Origin: Sulfitobacter noctilucicola | GTDB taxonomy: Bacteria > Pseudomonadota > Alphaproteobacteria > Rhodobacterales > Rhodobacteraceae | NCBI RefSeq assembly: GCF_000622385.1 | Contig: NZ_JASD01000008.1 | Location: 1,550,001-1,614,000, forward strand | Length of the DNA: 64,000 nucleotides | Reading direction: 5' to 3' | In this document: one piece after another, positions 51,506 through 60,267 of the stretch | How the letters are laid out: each line of letters begins with the position of its first letter | Numbering within the stretch: the first letter of the stretch is position 1 | Position numbers and translations under genes: made by a program | The notes under the pieces: generated by a model | Seen by the model: the letters and a program-made list of their open reading frames with translations, nothing else | Told to the model about the DNA's origin: nothing | Databases searched by the model: none

Positions 51506-53314
51506 ATGACCGTGAACGCCACACTTCTTGAGATCACCGACCGTATCATCGACCGCAGCGGCCCGAGCCGTTCTGCCTATCTTGACCGGATGCGTGCCGC
51601 AGAAGGCAAAGGGCCGTCGCGCGCGCATCTGTCGTGCAGCGGTCAGGCCCATGCCTATGCTGCTGCGGGCGAGGATCAGGAAACACTGGCCACCGGCACC
51701 GGAGGCAACCTTGGCATTGTAACCGCCTACAATGACATGCTGTCGGCGCACCAACCGTTCGAGACATATCCAGACGTCCTGCGCAAAGCGGCGCGTAGCG
51801 TGGGCGGCACCGCCCAAGTTGCGGGCGGGGTGCCTGCGATGTGTGATGGCGTCACGCAAGGTGAGGCGGGTATGGAGCTGAGCCTGTTCTCCCGTGATGT
51901 AATCGCCATGGCGGCGGGAGTTGCGCTTAGCCACAACACATTCGATGCGGCTGTTTTTCTGGGTGTGTGCGACAAGATCGTTCCCGGCCTTGTGATTGGT
52001 GCGCAAGTCTTTGGCCATCTGCCTGCTGTTTTCCTGCCTGCAGGGCCGATGACAAGCGGCTTGGCTAACGATGACAAGGCGATGGTACGTCAGAAATTTG
52101 CCGCGGGGGAGTGTGGCCGCGATGAACTGATGAAAGCAGAGATGGCTGCCTATCACGGTCCGGGCACCTGCACATTCTACGGCACCGCGAATACCAACCA
52201 GATGTTGATGGAATTCATGGGTTTGCACTTGCCCGGTTCAAGTTTTGTGACCCCCAACACAGGTATGCGAGAAGCCCTGACTGCCGAAGGGGCAAAACGT
52301 GCGTTGTCACTGTCCGCGCTGGGCAACAATTACACACCGGTCTGCGATATTCTGGATGAGAAGGCTTTCGTAAACGGGATGGTCGGGCTGATGGCGACAG
52401 GGGGGTCCACCAACCTGCTGATCCATCTCGTCGCAATGGCGCGTGCGGGCGGGATCATCCTTACACCTGAAGATTTTTCCGAAGTGTCCGATCTGGTGCC
52501 GCTGCTGGCACGGGTTTATCCGAACGGTCTGGCGGATGTGAACCACTTCCACGCTGCAGGGGGTCTGGGATATCTTATTGGTGAATTGCTGGGTGGTGGC
52601 TTGTTGCACCCTGATACCAAAACGGTCGCGGGCGAGGGGCTTGAGAACTATACTCAAGAGCCGTTCTTGCAAGATGGCGAGCTGACATGGCGCCCCGGCA
52701 CGAAGGAAAGCCTGAATACCAAAATCGTAAGCCCGCTGACGGAGCCGTTCCAGAAGACCGGCGGCCTAAAGCGGTTGAGTGGATCATTGGGTACGGGCGT
52801 CATCAAGGTGTCAGCCGTAAAGCCCGAATTCCACGTGATCGAAGCGCCTGCGCGTGTCTTCCACACGCAAGAAGACGCGAAGGCCGCGTTCAAGGCCGGA
52901 GAGCTGACCGATGATGTTATCGTTGTCGTGCGTTTTCAGGGGCCGAAAGCCAACGGGATGCCGGAGCTTCACAGCCTCACGCCGATGTTGGCAATTTTGC
53001 AAGGACGTGGACAAAAGGTGGCGCTGGTCACAGATGGCCGCATGTCGGGTGCATCCGGCAAGGTCCCTGCGGCGATCCATGTCTGCCCCGAAGCTGTTGA
53101 CGGCGGACCAATCGCACAGGTGCGTGACGGGGATATGCTGCGCGTAGATGCTGTTGCTGGAACGCTTGAGAACCTGGCACCCGATGCGGCTGACCGTCCT
53201 TTGGCGACGGCCGATCTGAGCGGGGGCCACGCAGGAACAGGGCGCGAATTGTTTGTGCCTTTCCGTACAGCGGTTGGCGCAGCTGATGATGGCGCATGTG
53301 TCTTTGGATGGTAA
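51506..53314 (+). CDS. edd: Phosphogluconate dehydratase
   Basis: This 602-residue 4Fe-4S dehydratase converts 6-phosphogluconate to KDPG, the first committed Entner-Doudoroff step. Landmarks are [45 protein letters not shown] ([11 protein letters not shown]), [27 protein letters not shown] and [19 protein letters not shown]. The cluster cysteines in the MCDG, GVCDK and GTCTFYG contexts are present. The start ATG 51506 has GGGAG upstream and a LacI-type operator 29 nt before it. It lies 10 nt upstream of eda, forming the usual edd-eda pair, with glycolysis gene gap sharing the operator. Confidence 0.96.
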   Translation: MTVNATLLEITDRIIDRSGPSRSAYLDRMRAAEGKGPSRAHLSCSGQAHAYAAAGEDQETLATGTGGNLGIVTAYNDMLSAHQPFETYPDVLRKAARSVGGTAQVAGGVPAMCDGVTQGEAGMELSLFSRDVIAMAAGVALSHNTFDAAVFLGVCDKIVPGLVIGAQVFGHLPAVFLPAGPMTSGLANDDKAMVRQKFAAGECGRDELMKAEMAAYHGPGTCTFYGTANTNQMLMEFMGLHLPGSSFVTPNTGMREALTAEGAKRALSLSALGNNYTPVCDILDEKAFVNGMVGLMATGGSTNLLIHLVAMARAGGIILTPEDFSEVSDLVPLLARVYPNGLADVNHFHAAGGLGYLIGELLGGGLLHPDTKTVAGEGLENYTQEPFLQDGELTWRPGTKESLNTKIVSPLTEPFQKTGGLKRLSGSLGTGVIKVSAVKPEFHVIEAPARVFHTQEDAKAAFKAGELTDDVIVVVRFQGPKANGMPELHSLTPMLAILQGRGQKVALVTDGRMSGASGKVPAAIHVCPEAVDGGPIAQVRDGDMLRVDAVAGTLENLAPDAADRPLATADLSGGHAGTGRELFVPFRTAVGAADDGACVFGW

Positions 53315-53324
53315 GGAACTGGAT

Positions 53325-53966
53325 ATGACTTCGAACACTCACTCAGTAGAGACCCGAAAATTATGTGCTCTGGCTCCGATCATTCCGGTGCTGGTTGTTG
53401 ATGACGTGGCGCACGCCCGCCCTCTGGCCGAAGCGCTGGTGCGTGGCGGTTTGCCGGTGCTTGAAGTCACGCTGCGCACGCCTGCTGCATTGGATGTCAT
53501 CGCAGAGATGGCAAAGGTCGAGGGTGGTCATGTGGGCGCAGGCACCTTGGTGACACCTGCCGACGTGACCGCAGCCAAGAACGCAGGGGCCACCTTTGGC
53601 GTGTCGCCCGGTGCCACGGATGCGCTGCTTGATGCGACGGAGGCAGCTGGCATGCCGATGCTGCCGGGAGCCGCGACCGCGTCCGAGGCGATGCGCCTGC
53701 TGGCGCGGGGATACGACATGCTGAAGTTCTTTCCCGCAGAAGCCTCTGGCGGCGTGCCTGCGTTGAAGGGCATCGGCGGGCCGCTGCCGCAGATCACGTT
53801 TTGTCCGACAGGCGGGATCAACCCCGACAACGCGGCCGGTTATCTGGCGCAGCCGAATGTTCTATGCGCAGGCGGAAGCTGGGTTGCACCGGGCGAGCTG
53901 GTCAAGGCAGGGGCCTGGGACCAGATCGAAGCGCTGGCACGCGCAGCAAGCCAGCTGCCGCGTTAA
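53325..53966 (+). CDS. eda: 2-Dehydro-3-deoxyphosphogluconate (KDPG) aldolase
   Basis: This 213-residue TIM-barrel class I aldolase splits KDPG to pyruvate and glyceraldehyde 3-phosphate. It has IIPVLVVDDVAHARPLAEALVRGG, LEVTLRTPAALD with the catalytic Glu, VGAGTLVTP, GVSPGATDAL, and the Schiff-base lysine in DMLKFFPAEASGG. Glyceraldehyde 3-phosphate goes to gap, pyruvate to the TCA cycle. The gene starts 10 nt after edd (AAGGAACTGG upstream) and overlaps by 4 nt the end of the convergent triple-fusion gene. Confidence 0.96.
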   Translation: MTSNTHSVETRKLCALAPIIPVLVVDDVAHARPLAEALVRGGLPVLEVTLRTPAALDVIAEMAKVEGGHVGAGTLVTPADVTAAKNAGATFGVSPGATDALLDATEAAGMPMLPGAATASEAMRLLARGYDMLKFFPAEASGGVPALKGIGGPLPQITFCPTGGINPDNAAGYLAQPNVLCAGGSWVAPGELVKAGAWDQIEALARAASQLPR

Positions 53967-55915
53967 AGCGGTCCATCTTCGGATATCTTATCGAGGGTGG
54001 CCAGTTCCCCCTCGACATCCTTTGCATAAGCGCGAAGGAACACGCGCAAGCCGTTTGTAATGGAGCGGTGCAACGTATCGTCATCGGCAACGTCCTGCGG
54101 GAAATACAGCGCGTGATTGCGCGGTCCTGATAAGATCAGCGACCACAGATGTTCAGCCGCCACATACGCATCATCAAAAATCAAATGGCCCGCATCCCGC
54201 CGGTCTGTAAGATAGGCCGCGATGCCGCTTAGCGTGCGCGCTGGTCCCGTGTCATTGAACTGCTTGACGACTTCCGGCACCCGCTCTGCCTCACCAATCA
54301 TCAGGCGTGCAACAGCAAGGTGATCCGGTCGTAGTACGTGGCGCGCATAAGCCCATGAAAACTGCCACAGTACACGCGCCATTGTGTGCGTTTGCGCCTC
54401 CGTAAAGGGGGCAAGGATCGTCTCACGCCCTGTCTCAAGCACGGCACGAAGGATTGCGTCTTTCTGACCAATATACTGGTAAAGCGTCGGCTTTGATACT
54501 TCTGCACGCTCCGCTATCGCCTGCATAGAGGTGCCTGAATAGCCGTTAAGGGAAAATTCACGCAGTGCAGCGTCCAGAATGCGAGCGCGTTTCGCAGCTT
54601 GCCGCGCTTGCTTTGCAGACGGGGCCGGCGGCTCTGCGAAAAGCGAGAGAAACTTGTGCAAATGCCGGTTCACCTGCGCCGGCGCTTCGAGGTTGCAGAC
54701 ATGACCGGCCCCCGCGACCACCTCGAACTGGACAAATGGCGCGGCGCTGGCGGCAAAACGCTTGCTGACCTCGCGGATTTCTGTTGGCGGGGCAAGCCGG
54801 TCATGTTCACCTGTCATCATCAGGACCGGAAAATCGGCGCTGTCGAATGCAAGTGCGGCAGGAGGGTTCGTAAAACAGGTCAGCGCGTCGCGGTAAGTGG
54901 CAGAAGGGATCGCCGCCATAGATGCGTGCAGTGTTGCGCGGACCTCGGTCGTGGCATCAGGTCCGGCAATCACGGCCAGAACTGCATCTGCAAAGTCGGC
55001 AGGCGTTTGTCCGGCATCCAGTGGCACTTGCCGCGCATTTCGAAAGGCGTCTCTGGCCTCAGTTGATGCTTCGGACATGCCGGTGCATCCGCCGCAAAGC
55101 ACCAGACCCGCCATCCGTTCCGGCTTTTGCAGCGCGTAGCTCGCCGCAATCCAAGCGCCGTAGCTAAGGCCGCAAAGCACCAGCTTTTCCGCTCCGAAGT
55201 GGTCCATGACTCGATCAATATCGTCGAAATAATCCTGAAGAGTGGATTGCGCCGCGCCAAGCTCGCTGTCGCCGTAGCCGCGCAGGTCCAAAGACGCCAT
55301 CGGCATCATACTTCCCAAGGCGGATACTTGGGTGTCCCAGTTGCTGCGGTTGCCGCCAATACCATGCAGGAAAAGGCACAAAACCTTACTGTCCGGGTAT
55401 TTCCGCCGGAGTGTCGTCACTGCGAGGGAGGGAGAGCCCGCTATCTGGGTTGTGGTCGTCTTGACGGGATCCGGCAAAGAACGGTTTTTGCTCCGCTTCA
55501 GCGGGCCGGACGCCAAAGCTTCTATTCCGGCCTTAAAAACTGCTTCGGTGCCCTGCGCGATCTGACGTGCGCGCGTCGCCTCTGCGTCGATATCCGCCGA
55601 CCAGTTTAAGCGTGAACCGGTGCCGTCATCGCTGATCTGCAACCACGCGTCGTAACGGTCCGCCCCGGTGATCCCCTCAAGCGCGGTATAGGCGAAGATA
55701 CGATCGCTGTGACTGAGATAGGTCAGTTGTTCGCGCACCACCTGATCGTCACCCTTGGCTGCAAAGCGCCTGATGATCCTGCCGCCTGACGCGGGCTCCA
55801 GCGCCATCCAGTCGATCATCGGGTGCCACGGGGCGGCGAATTCGGCGGCCACCGCCCATATTTCGTCAGCAGAGCGATCAGAGGTGCCGATACAATGAAC
55901 AGTTTTGACGGGCAT
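53963..55915 (-). CDS. SRPBCC - alpha/beta hydrolase - TetR triple-domain fusion
   Basis: This 650-residue protein joins three normally separate modules. Residues 1-140 resemble a SRPBCC/polyketide-cyclase lipid-binding fold (KTVHCIGTSDRSADEIWAV; RYDAWLQISDDGTGSRLNW). Residues about 165-425 form an alpha/beta hydrolase: oxyanion HGIGGNRSNW, nucleophile Ser251 in CGLSYGAW, Asp372 in GEHDRLAPP, His405 in GAGHVCNLEAP. Residues about 440-640 are a TetR/AcrR regulator with helix-turn-helix GTSMQAIAERAEVSKPTLYQYIGQKDA. No frameshift or stop interrupts the linkers. The hydrolase triad is complete, so it may be an enzyme-regulator sensing or processing a ligand of its operon, which also encodes a NicX-like oxygenase and an acyl-CoA-dehydrogenase-like protein. 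The start is ATG 55915, 1 nt after the upstream stop. Confidence 0.85.
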   Translation of the reverse strand: MPVKTVHCIGTSDRSADEIWAVAAEFAAPWHPMIDWMALEPASGGRIIRRFAAKGDDQVVREQLTYLSHSDRIFAYTALEGITGADRYDAWLQISDDGTGSRLNWSADIDAEATRARQIAQGTEAVFKAGIEALASGPLKRSKNRSLPDPVKTTTTQIAGSPSLAVTTLRRKYPDSKVLCLFLHGIGGNRSNWDTQVSALGSMMPMASLDLRGYGDSELGAAQSTLQDYFDDIDRVMDHFGAEKLVLCGLSYGAWIAASYALQKPERMAGLVLCGGCTGMSEASTEARDAFRNARQVPLDAGQTPADFADAVLAVIAGPDATTEVRATLHASMAAIPSATYRDALTCFTNPPAALAFDSADFPVLMMTGEHDRLAPPTEIREVSKRFAASAAPFVQFEVVAGAGHVCNLEAPAQVNRHLHKFLSLFAEPPAPSAKQARQAAKRARILDAALREFSLNGYSGTSMQAIAERAEVSKPTLYQYIGQKDAILRAVLETGRETILAPFTEAQTHTMARVLWQFSWAYARHVLRPDHLAVARLMIGEAERVPEVVKQFNDTGPARTLSGIAAYLTDRRDAGHLIFDDAYVAAEHLWSLILSGPRNHALYFPQDVADDDTLHRSITNGLRVFLRAYAKDVEGELATLDKISEDGPL

Positions 55916-55916
55916 C

Positions 55917-57233
55917 CTACTCGGCAGCTTGCGCCGCAAGAAATTCGGTATCCGGTCGCCAGAGCGAGACCCGAGCGCTGGCTGTTGCATCGCTCACATT
56001 GTCAATTTCATCCATATCATAAAGCGTCATTATGCTGAGGTAATCTTCCATGATTTCAGTGGTGTAAGGAAGCATCAACGCGCCGCACCGGCTGTCGCGG
56101 TACATCCGTTCGAGCGGGAGTGATTTTAGCATCGACTGTCCGCCACAGGTGCGGATGGCCAGCGCCGTCATCTCTTGCACACCCTCCATCACAGCGTATT
56201 GCGCCGCATACAGCCGCATGACTTGTGCCTTGCTGGGATAGCCTCGCGCTTCGGAAAAAGCAGTATGCCATAGGGTCCGCATCTCTGTCAGCTTTTGGTA
56301 CATCTTTGCGACCGTCGCGCGTTTCGTCGGATAGATGCGTCGGTCAATCGGGGGCAGCCCGTCAACCTTTCCGCTGAGGTATGCAACGGTATAGTCGTAG
56401 GCCCCCTGCGCGATGCCCATGTATGCGGGCGTCAGTGTTGCCATCATATGCGGCCATTGTGGCAGGGTGCGCACGAACATCCCCTGCGGCATCATCATCT
56501 CTTCTTCTTTGACGAAAACATCTTTGAGGATCAGGTCCTTGGAGTGGGTGCCACGCATCCCGATGGGATCCCATTCGCCAACCACCTGCAAACCGGGTGT
56601 GTCCTTGTGAACGGCAAAGTTCATCGTGTCCTCGTGGCGCGGCTCAACCCCTTCGAAATGTTCTGTGCAGACGATGGAGTAGTAGTCACAGTGTCCGGCA
56701 AGCGAGGCGAATTTCTTGAATCCGTTGATCAACCAACCGCCATCAACCTTTTTGCAATTGGTCTGGATCGGTTTGGATGTCCAGTTGGTGCCGCCTTCTG
56801 AAATGGGCTGTGAGTAGATTGCATTGTCTTCGACCACGTTGCGAAACTGGCGTTCGCGCAAGGGGGCGAATGCGGCGCGGTCGGCGTCGGTGAGATTGGG
56901 CAATTCATACATAAACCGCGACCACATCATAGACGACGTGTGCATGTTGAACGTCAGCGCCGTGGCCCCGCAGTACTTGCCGATCTCCGATCCGATCATT
57001 GCGTATTGACCCAGTGAGAAACCAAAACCGCCAAATTCTTTGGGGATCACCAGTCGCAGAAATCCATGCTCGGCAAAGTCTTCATAATTGGCGGTAGGGA
57101 AGCTTGCATCCTTATCCACCTGCACCGCACGCTCCGCAAAGCGGGTCCGGCCCAGCTCGTTCACCAGCTCCATCATGCGCAGGAATTCTGGGTCCCAGTC
57201 CTGCGTGTTGTAATAATCGTGAAAACTGCTCAT
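55917..57233 (-). CDS. Acyl-CoA dehydrogenase-family flavoprotein
   Basis: This 438-residue protein, longer than usual for the family, shows FAEHGFLRLVIPKEFGGFGFSLGQYAMIGSEIGKYCGATALTFNMH-type N-terminal helices (landmarks PKEFGGFG and GKYCGATAL), the substrate loop SQPISEGGTNWTSKP, INGFKKFASLAGHCDYYSIV, and the C-terminal CGGQSMLKSLPLERMYRDSR. The pattern fits acyl-CoA dehydrogenases, but flavin-dependent monooxygenases of the same fold (HpaB/DszC-like) cannot be excluded. It overlaps the NicX-like gene by ATGA (57230-57233) and precedes the triple fusion by 1 nt, so the three proteins are co-produced. It may act on the ring-cleavage product or supply a hydroxylated substrate. Confidence 0.85.
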   Translation of the reverse strand: MSSFHDYYNTQDWDPEFLRMMELVNELGRTRFAERAVQVDKDASFPTANYEDFAEHGFLRLVIPKEFGGFGFSLGQYAMIGSEIGKYCGATALTFNMHTSSMMWSRFMYELPNLTDADRAAFAPLRERQFRNVVEDNAIYSQPISEGGTNWTSKPIQTNCKKVDGGWLINGFKKFASLAGHCDYYSIVCTEHFEGVEPRHEDTMNFAVHKDTPGLQVVGEWDPIGMRGTHSKDLILKDVFVKEEEMMMPQGMFVRTLPQWPHMMATLTPAYMGIAQGAYDYTVAYLSGKVDGLPPIDRRIYPTKRATVAKMYQKLTEMRTLWHTAFSEARGYPSKAQVMRLYAAQYAVMEGVQEMTALAIRTCGGQSMLKSLPLERMYRDSRCGALMLPYTTEIMEDYLSIMTLYDMDEIDNVSDATASARVSLWRPDTEFLAAQAAE

Positions 57234-58276
57234 GCGAGGTCTCCTTGGAGTGTGCCGTCGATCACGACTGGCGTGCCGTCTAGGGAAATGGTGCAGCCGC
57301 GCATGGGCAAATCGAAATGTCCCAGCGTAAAGCGACCTGCGTATTGGTTGGACCCTGTGGACCACAGGAAATTTCCGGCCCACGCGCGGAATTCGGTTCC
57401 CTGGATGTCGCCCTTGTCATAAAGGGCAAGGCTCTCCCAACGGGCATGGGGGTTCATGCCCCAGCCCACATGCGAAAAGCCGTAAGCCTTGGGATCGTCC
57501 CACGCGGAGAGGTATGCGCGAAAAAGGTCGGCATCCAGATTATCGCCTTGGATGTCAGTAATGTAATCCTTCTCGACAATCATACGGACCGGGTCGCGCA
57601 GGTAGTCTTTGAACGTGAGGTTCATGTCGCCGGTGTTCATCACCACAGTGCCATTCACTGCGTTCTCACCGGGGAAACACAGGCATAACCCTCCGGGCCA
57701 GTGATCAACGGCACCTGGGCGTGTGGAAAAGCCGGGCGTGCCACCGCATGGAGCATCGCGAATGTCGATGGCCAGATCCGTGCCTGCCGCAGATGTGACA
57801 CGCATTTCAGCGGCATCGCGCAGCATCTCGATCCCCAGCGCGACCTTCGGCCCCAATTCAGCACGTGGTTCGGTGCGCTCAAGTATTTCGGGATGTTCAT
57901 TACAGATGACCAGCAGCCGTGTGCCAGCCTGCTCGATCTCAGCCATCTCTTCCGCGTGGATCAATCCTTCGACGGTCACATCGACGATGACCTCGACGCA
58001 TTTGAGCGCTTCGATCACATGCCGCTTGTGCTGTATCGCATCACTCGTGCCGGTGGATTTTACGGGAACTGGTGCAGTTTGCGGCGCGCTGGGCAGCATG
58101 ATTGTGGAATACACCGCGCCCAGATCATAGAGCGCCAGACCCGCAAGCTGCGCCAGAACGGGGCGGGACTGGGTTTCGGCGACAATAGCGACCTCTGTCC
58201 CTTCGCCAATCCCGTTCAGCGCGAAGACACGCTTGAAAGAGGCAATCCATTTACCTTCAGGGACTTCTTGCATCAT
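57230..58276 (-). CDS. NicX-like 2,5-dihydroxypyridine 5,6-dioxygenase homologue (M29 leucyl aminopeptidase-like fold)
   Basis: This 348-residue protein resembles Pseudomonas putida NicX, the ring-opening Fe(II) dioxygenase of aerobic nicotinate breakdown, and more distantly M29 aminopeptidases. Shared-looking stretches are DHWPGGLCLCFPGENAVNGT, YGFSHVGWGMNPHARW, GNFLWSTGSN and GHFDLPMRGC. The three NicX iron ligands (His265, His318, Asp320) correspond by spacing and context to His269, His320 and Asp322 here. It should therefore bind Fe(II) and probably cleaves a dihydroxylated ring, though the true substrate is unknown. It is the first gene of the minus-strand operon with the flavoprotein and the triple fusion. 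Two tandem ATGs (58276, 58273) are possible starts. Confidence 0.82.
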   Translation of the reverse strand: MMQEVPEGKWIASFKRVFALNGIGEGTEVAIVAETQSRPVLAQLAGLALYDLGAVYSTIMLPSAPQTAPVPVKSTGTSDAIQHKRHVIEALKCVEVIVDVTVEGLIHAEEMAEIEQAGTRLLVICNEHPEILERTEPRAELGPKVALGIEMLRDAAEMRVTSAAGTDLAIDIRDAPCGGTPGFSTRPGAVDHWPGGLCLCFPGENAVNGTVVMNTGDMNLTFKDYLRDPVRMIVEKDYITDIQGDNLDADLFRAYLSAWDDPKAYGFSHVGWGMNPHARWESLALYDKGDIQGTEFRAWAGNFLWSTGSNQYAGRFTLGHFDLPMRGCTISLDGTPVVIDGTLQGDLA

Positions 58277-58472
58277 GAGGTGATTCCAAAAATTTTACGA
58301 TACGGTTTAGTAGATTCCAGAGGTGTGTGACGTGTCAACAATCCTCTCGCTATGTGGTGGAAACAGTTGCTGCAACACGATGCACGACAGTGTGATAAAA
58401 CGCCCCCTTGCTTGCCTTTCCTTGCGTGATTTGATGTGAGGGGACAGTCACCCAGCAGCAAGGCAAAGCGTT

Positions 58473-59243
58473 ATGGCAACTTGGGACGATCTAGAGGCAG
58501 AGCTTGATCTGTGGCATGCCGCAGGGGAGCAGCCGACATTCTGGTGGCGTGATGACGATGCAGAGGCACCGACCGATGCTTTGGGCCGCTTGATCGCTCT
58601 GACCGGGCGCCATAACGCGCCGCTGCATCTGGCCGTGATTCCAGTGGCCATTGATCGTGGCCTTGCTCCGATGCTGAAAGCAGCGCCGCATGTATGGTCA
58701 ACGCAACACGGCTTTGCCCACAAAAACCACGAGCCCAAAGGCATGCGTGCTTCAGAGGTCGGTGTGTCGCGCGATCTGGACCTGATCCACGCCGATCTTC
58801 GCACCGGCTGGCAGCGGATGCAGGCGGCCGAATTACCGAACCTGATACCGGTTATTGTGCCACCGTGGACCCGTATCGGAGAGCAGGTTCTGCCGCACCT
58901 GAACGGTTGGGGCTATCCTGTGCTGTCTACTTTTGATCGTCGGCCCTGTCCGGCACCTGTTGCGGGCCTTACGCACTATAACGCCCACATCGAACCTTTG
59001 CGCTGGCGCCCCGATGCGCGTTTTGCCGGCGAGGAAAAGACGCTTGCGCAATGCGTCACCCATCTGCGGCAGCGCCGCACCGAAGGAGACGCGTCCGAAC
59101 CGACCGGCCTGTTGACCCACCACCTCCAGACCCCTGACGAAGTTTGGGATTTTTGCGATGCGCTGGTCACGCGGCTGAACCACAAAAACCGCGTGCGGTG
59201 GATAACATTGAACGATGAAATGAAAGAGCAGTCCCATGGTTGA
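58473..59243 (+). CDS. Polysaccharide deacetylase-family protein (NodB-like)
   Basis: This 256-residue protein has the metal-binding start FWWRDDDAEAPTDAL, LHLAVIPVAIDRG, STQHGFAHKNHEPKG with two His, VIVPPWTRI, and HYNAHIEPLRWRPD, which together resemble the NodB/carbohydrate-esterase-4 fold. It likely removes an acetyl group from a glycan or small sugar. No signal peptide is visible, so it acts in the cytoplasm. It overlaps the GNAT gene by 8 nt, and this deacetylase/acetyltransferase pairing suggests modification of one surface-sugar intermediate. It is divergent from the NicX-like operon across 196 bp. Confidence 0.75.
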   Translation: MATWDDLEAELDLWHAAGEQPTFWWRDDDAEAPTDALGRLIALTGRHNAPLHLAVIPVAIDRGLAPMLKAAPHVWSTQHGFAHKNHEPKGMRASEVGVSRDLDLIHADLRTGWQRMQAAELPNLIPVIVPPWTRIGEQVLPHLNGWGYPVLSTFDRRPCPAPVAGLTHYNAHIEPLRWRPDARFAGEEKTLAQCVTHLRQRRTEGDASEPTGLLTHHLQTPDEVWDFCDALVTRLNHKNRVRWITLNDEMKEQSHG

Positions 59244-60093
59244 TATCGCCTACGCCCGCCCCGAAGAGCGCGAAGAGATCGCGCAATTCATGAATACTGT
59301 TTTTAAACGGGCGAAATGGGACATTGATGGCTGGCGCAGATTGCTGGCCGGTCGGTGGTGTGGACCGGAAGGACGCTATGCCATCGCCGTTCGTGACGAA
59401 GGGCGGCTGATCGGAGTACTGGGTCTCGTCTATGCAGACCGGATGACGACCGGGGGACGGCGCACAACGGCGGATATGACCTCATGGTATGTCCTAGGCG
59501 ATTATCGCGGACAGGGGATCGGGCAGAAGATGCTCGCGCTTGCCACTTCCGATCCTGAGGTGACTGTTACGAACTTCTCATCTGCCAAGGCAGCGGTGAG
59601 CGTATTGGTCAACGCCGGACTTACAGTGCTGGATAAGGAACGTCTGGTTTGGCACCCACGCACGCCCGAGGCGGGGTTCAAGCTGCATGATGATCCGCTC
59701 AGTTTGGGGGATCGTATCAGTGAAAAGGACCGGAAAGTGGTGGCCGACCATCAGGGATTGCGTTTGCGGCACCTGACGGTTGAAACGCCGGACGGTCTGG
59801 TCACGCTGGTCGTCTATCCGCAAAAGAAACACGATGAGTATACCACGCATGAGATCATGTATCTGGGTAATCAACCGTTGTTTGCCCGCTATGCTGCACA
59901 GATCGCCGCAGCGGTTCTGCCGAGTGAAGGCGCGATTCTGTCGCTTGACCGTCGCTTTGCCGCACCGGGGATTGAATGTGATGAAGTCCGCGAGTTTGCG
60001 ACGCCCCGATACTGTCAGCCCGGTCTTTTGGCCCCGTCTGAGATCGATATGTTGTATTCTGAATGCGTCTTGCTGAACATCAAGATCCACTGA
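59236..60093 (+). CDS. GNAT-family N-acetyltransferase
   Basis: This 285-residue protein has an N-terminal GNAT domain: ARPEEREEIAQFMNTVFKRAKW, LIGVLGLVYAD, and the acetyl-CoA motif YRGQGIGQKML, then ATSDPEVTVTNFSSAKAAVSVLVNAG (landmarks). The remaining C-terminal ~150 residues (from about 140) are not recognised and are conserved in a less clear way (FARYAAQIAAAVLPSEGAI). It starts inside the end of the deacetylase gene (8-nt overlap). Substrate is unknown; an amino sugar or amino acid acceptor is plausible. Confidence 0.8.
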   Translation: MVDIAYARPEEREEIAQFMNTVFKRAKWDIDGWRRLLAGRWCGPEGRYAIAVRDEGRLIGVLGLVYADRMTTGGRRTTADMTSWYVLGDYRGQGIGQKMLALATSDPEVTVTNFSSAKAAVSVLVNAGLTVLDKERLVWHPRTPEAGFKLHDDPLSLGDRISEKDRKVVADHQGLRLRHLTVETPDGLVTLVVYPQKKHDEYTTHEIMYLGNQPLFARYAAQIAAAVLPSEGAILSLDRRFAAPGIECDEVREFATPRYCQPGLLAPSEIDMLYSECVLLNIKIH

Positions 60094-60267
60094 CGTGATC
60101 TGTTCGTATGGCCGGATAGCCGTGCCTTGATAGACACGGCCAGCGACATGCCATCGCGTTTATCAATCTGAAACCAGTTCCAAGGTAAGCCTGCGCACAT
60201 GCACGCGGCGATGCTTGTCTTTTGGCAGGCGGCTCCGATGCAGGGCGTAGCTGTGGGAGATATCCGG

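Noticed and set aside
58277..58472. TetR operator in the promoter of the NicX-like operon
   Set aside because: A half-site-like CGGTTTA near 58305 has no convincing mirror half, so no operator is annotated although one is expected.
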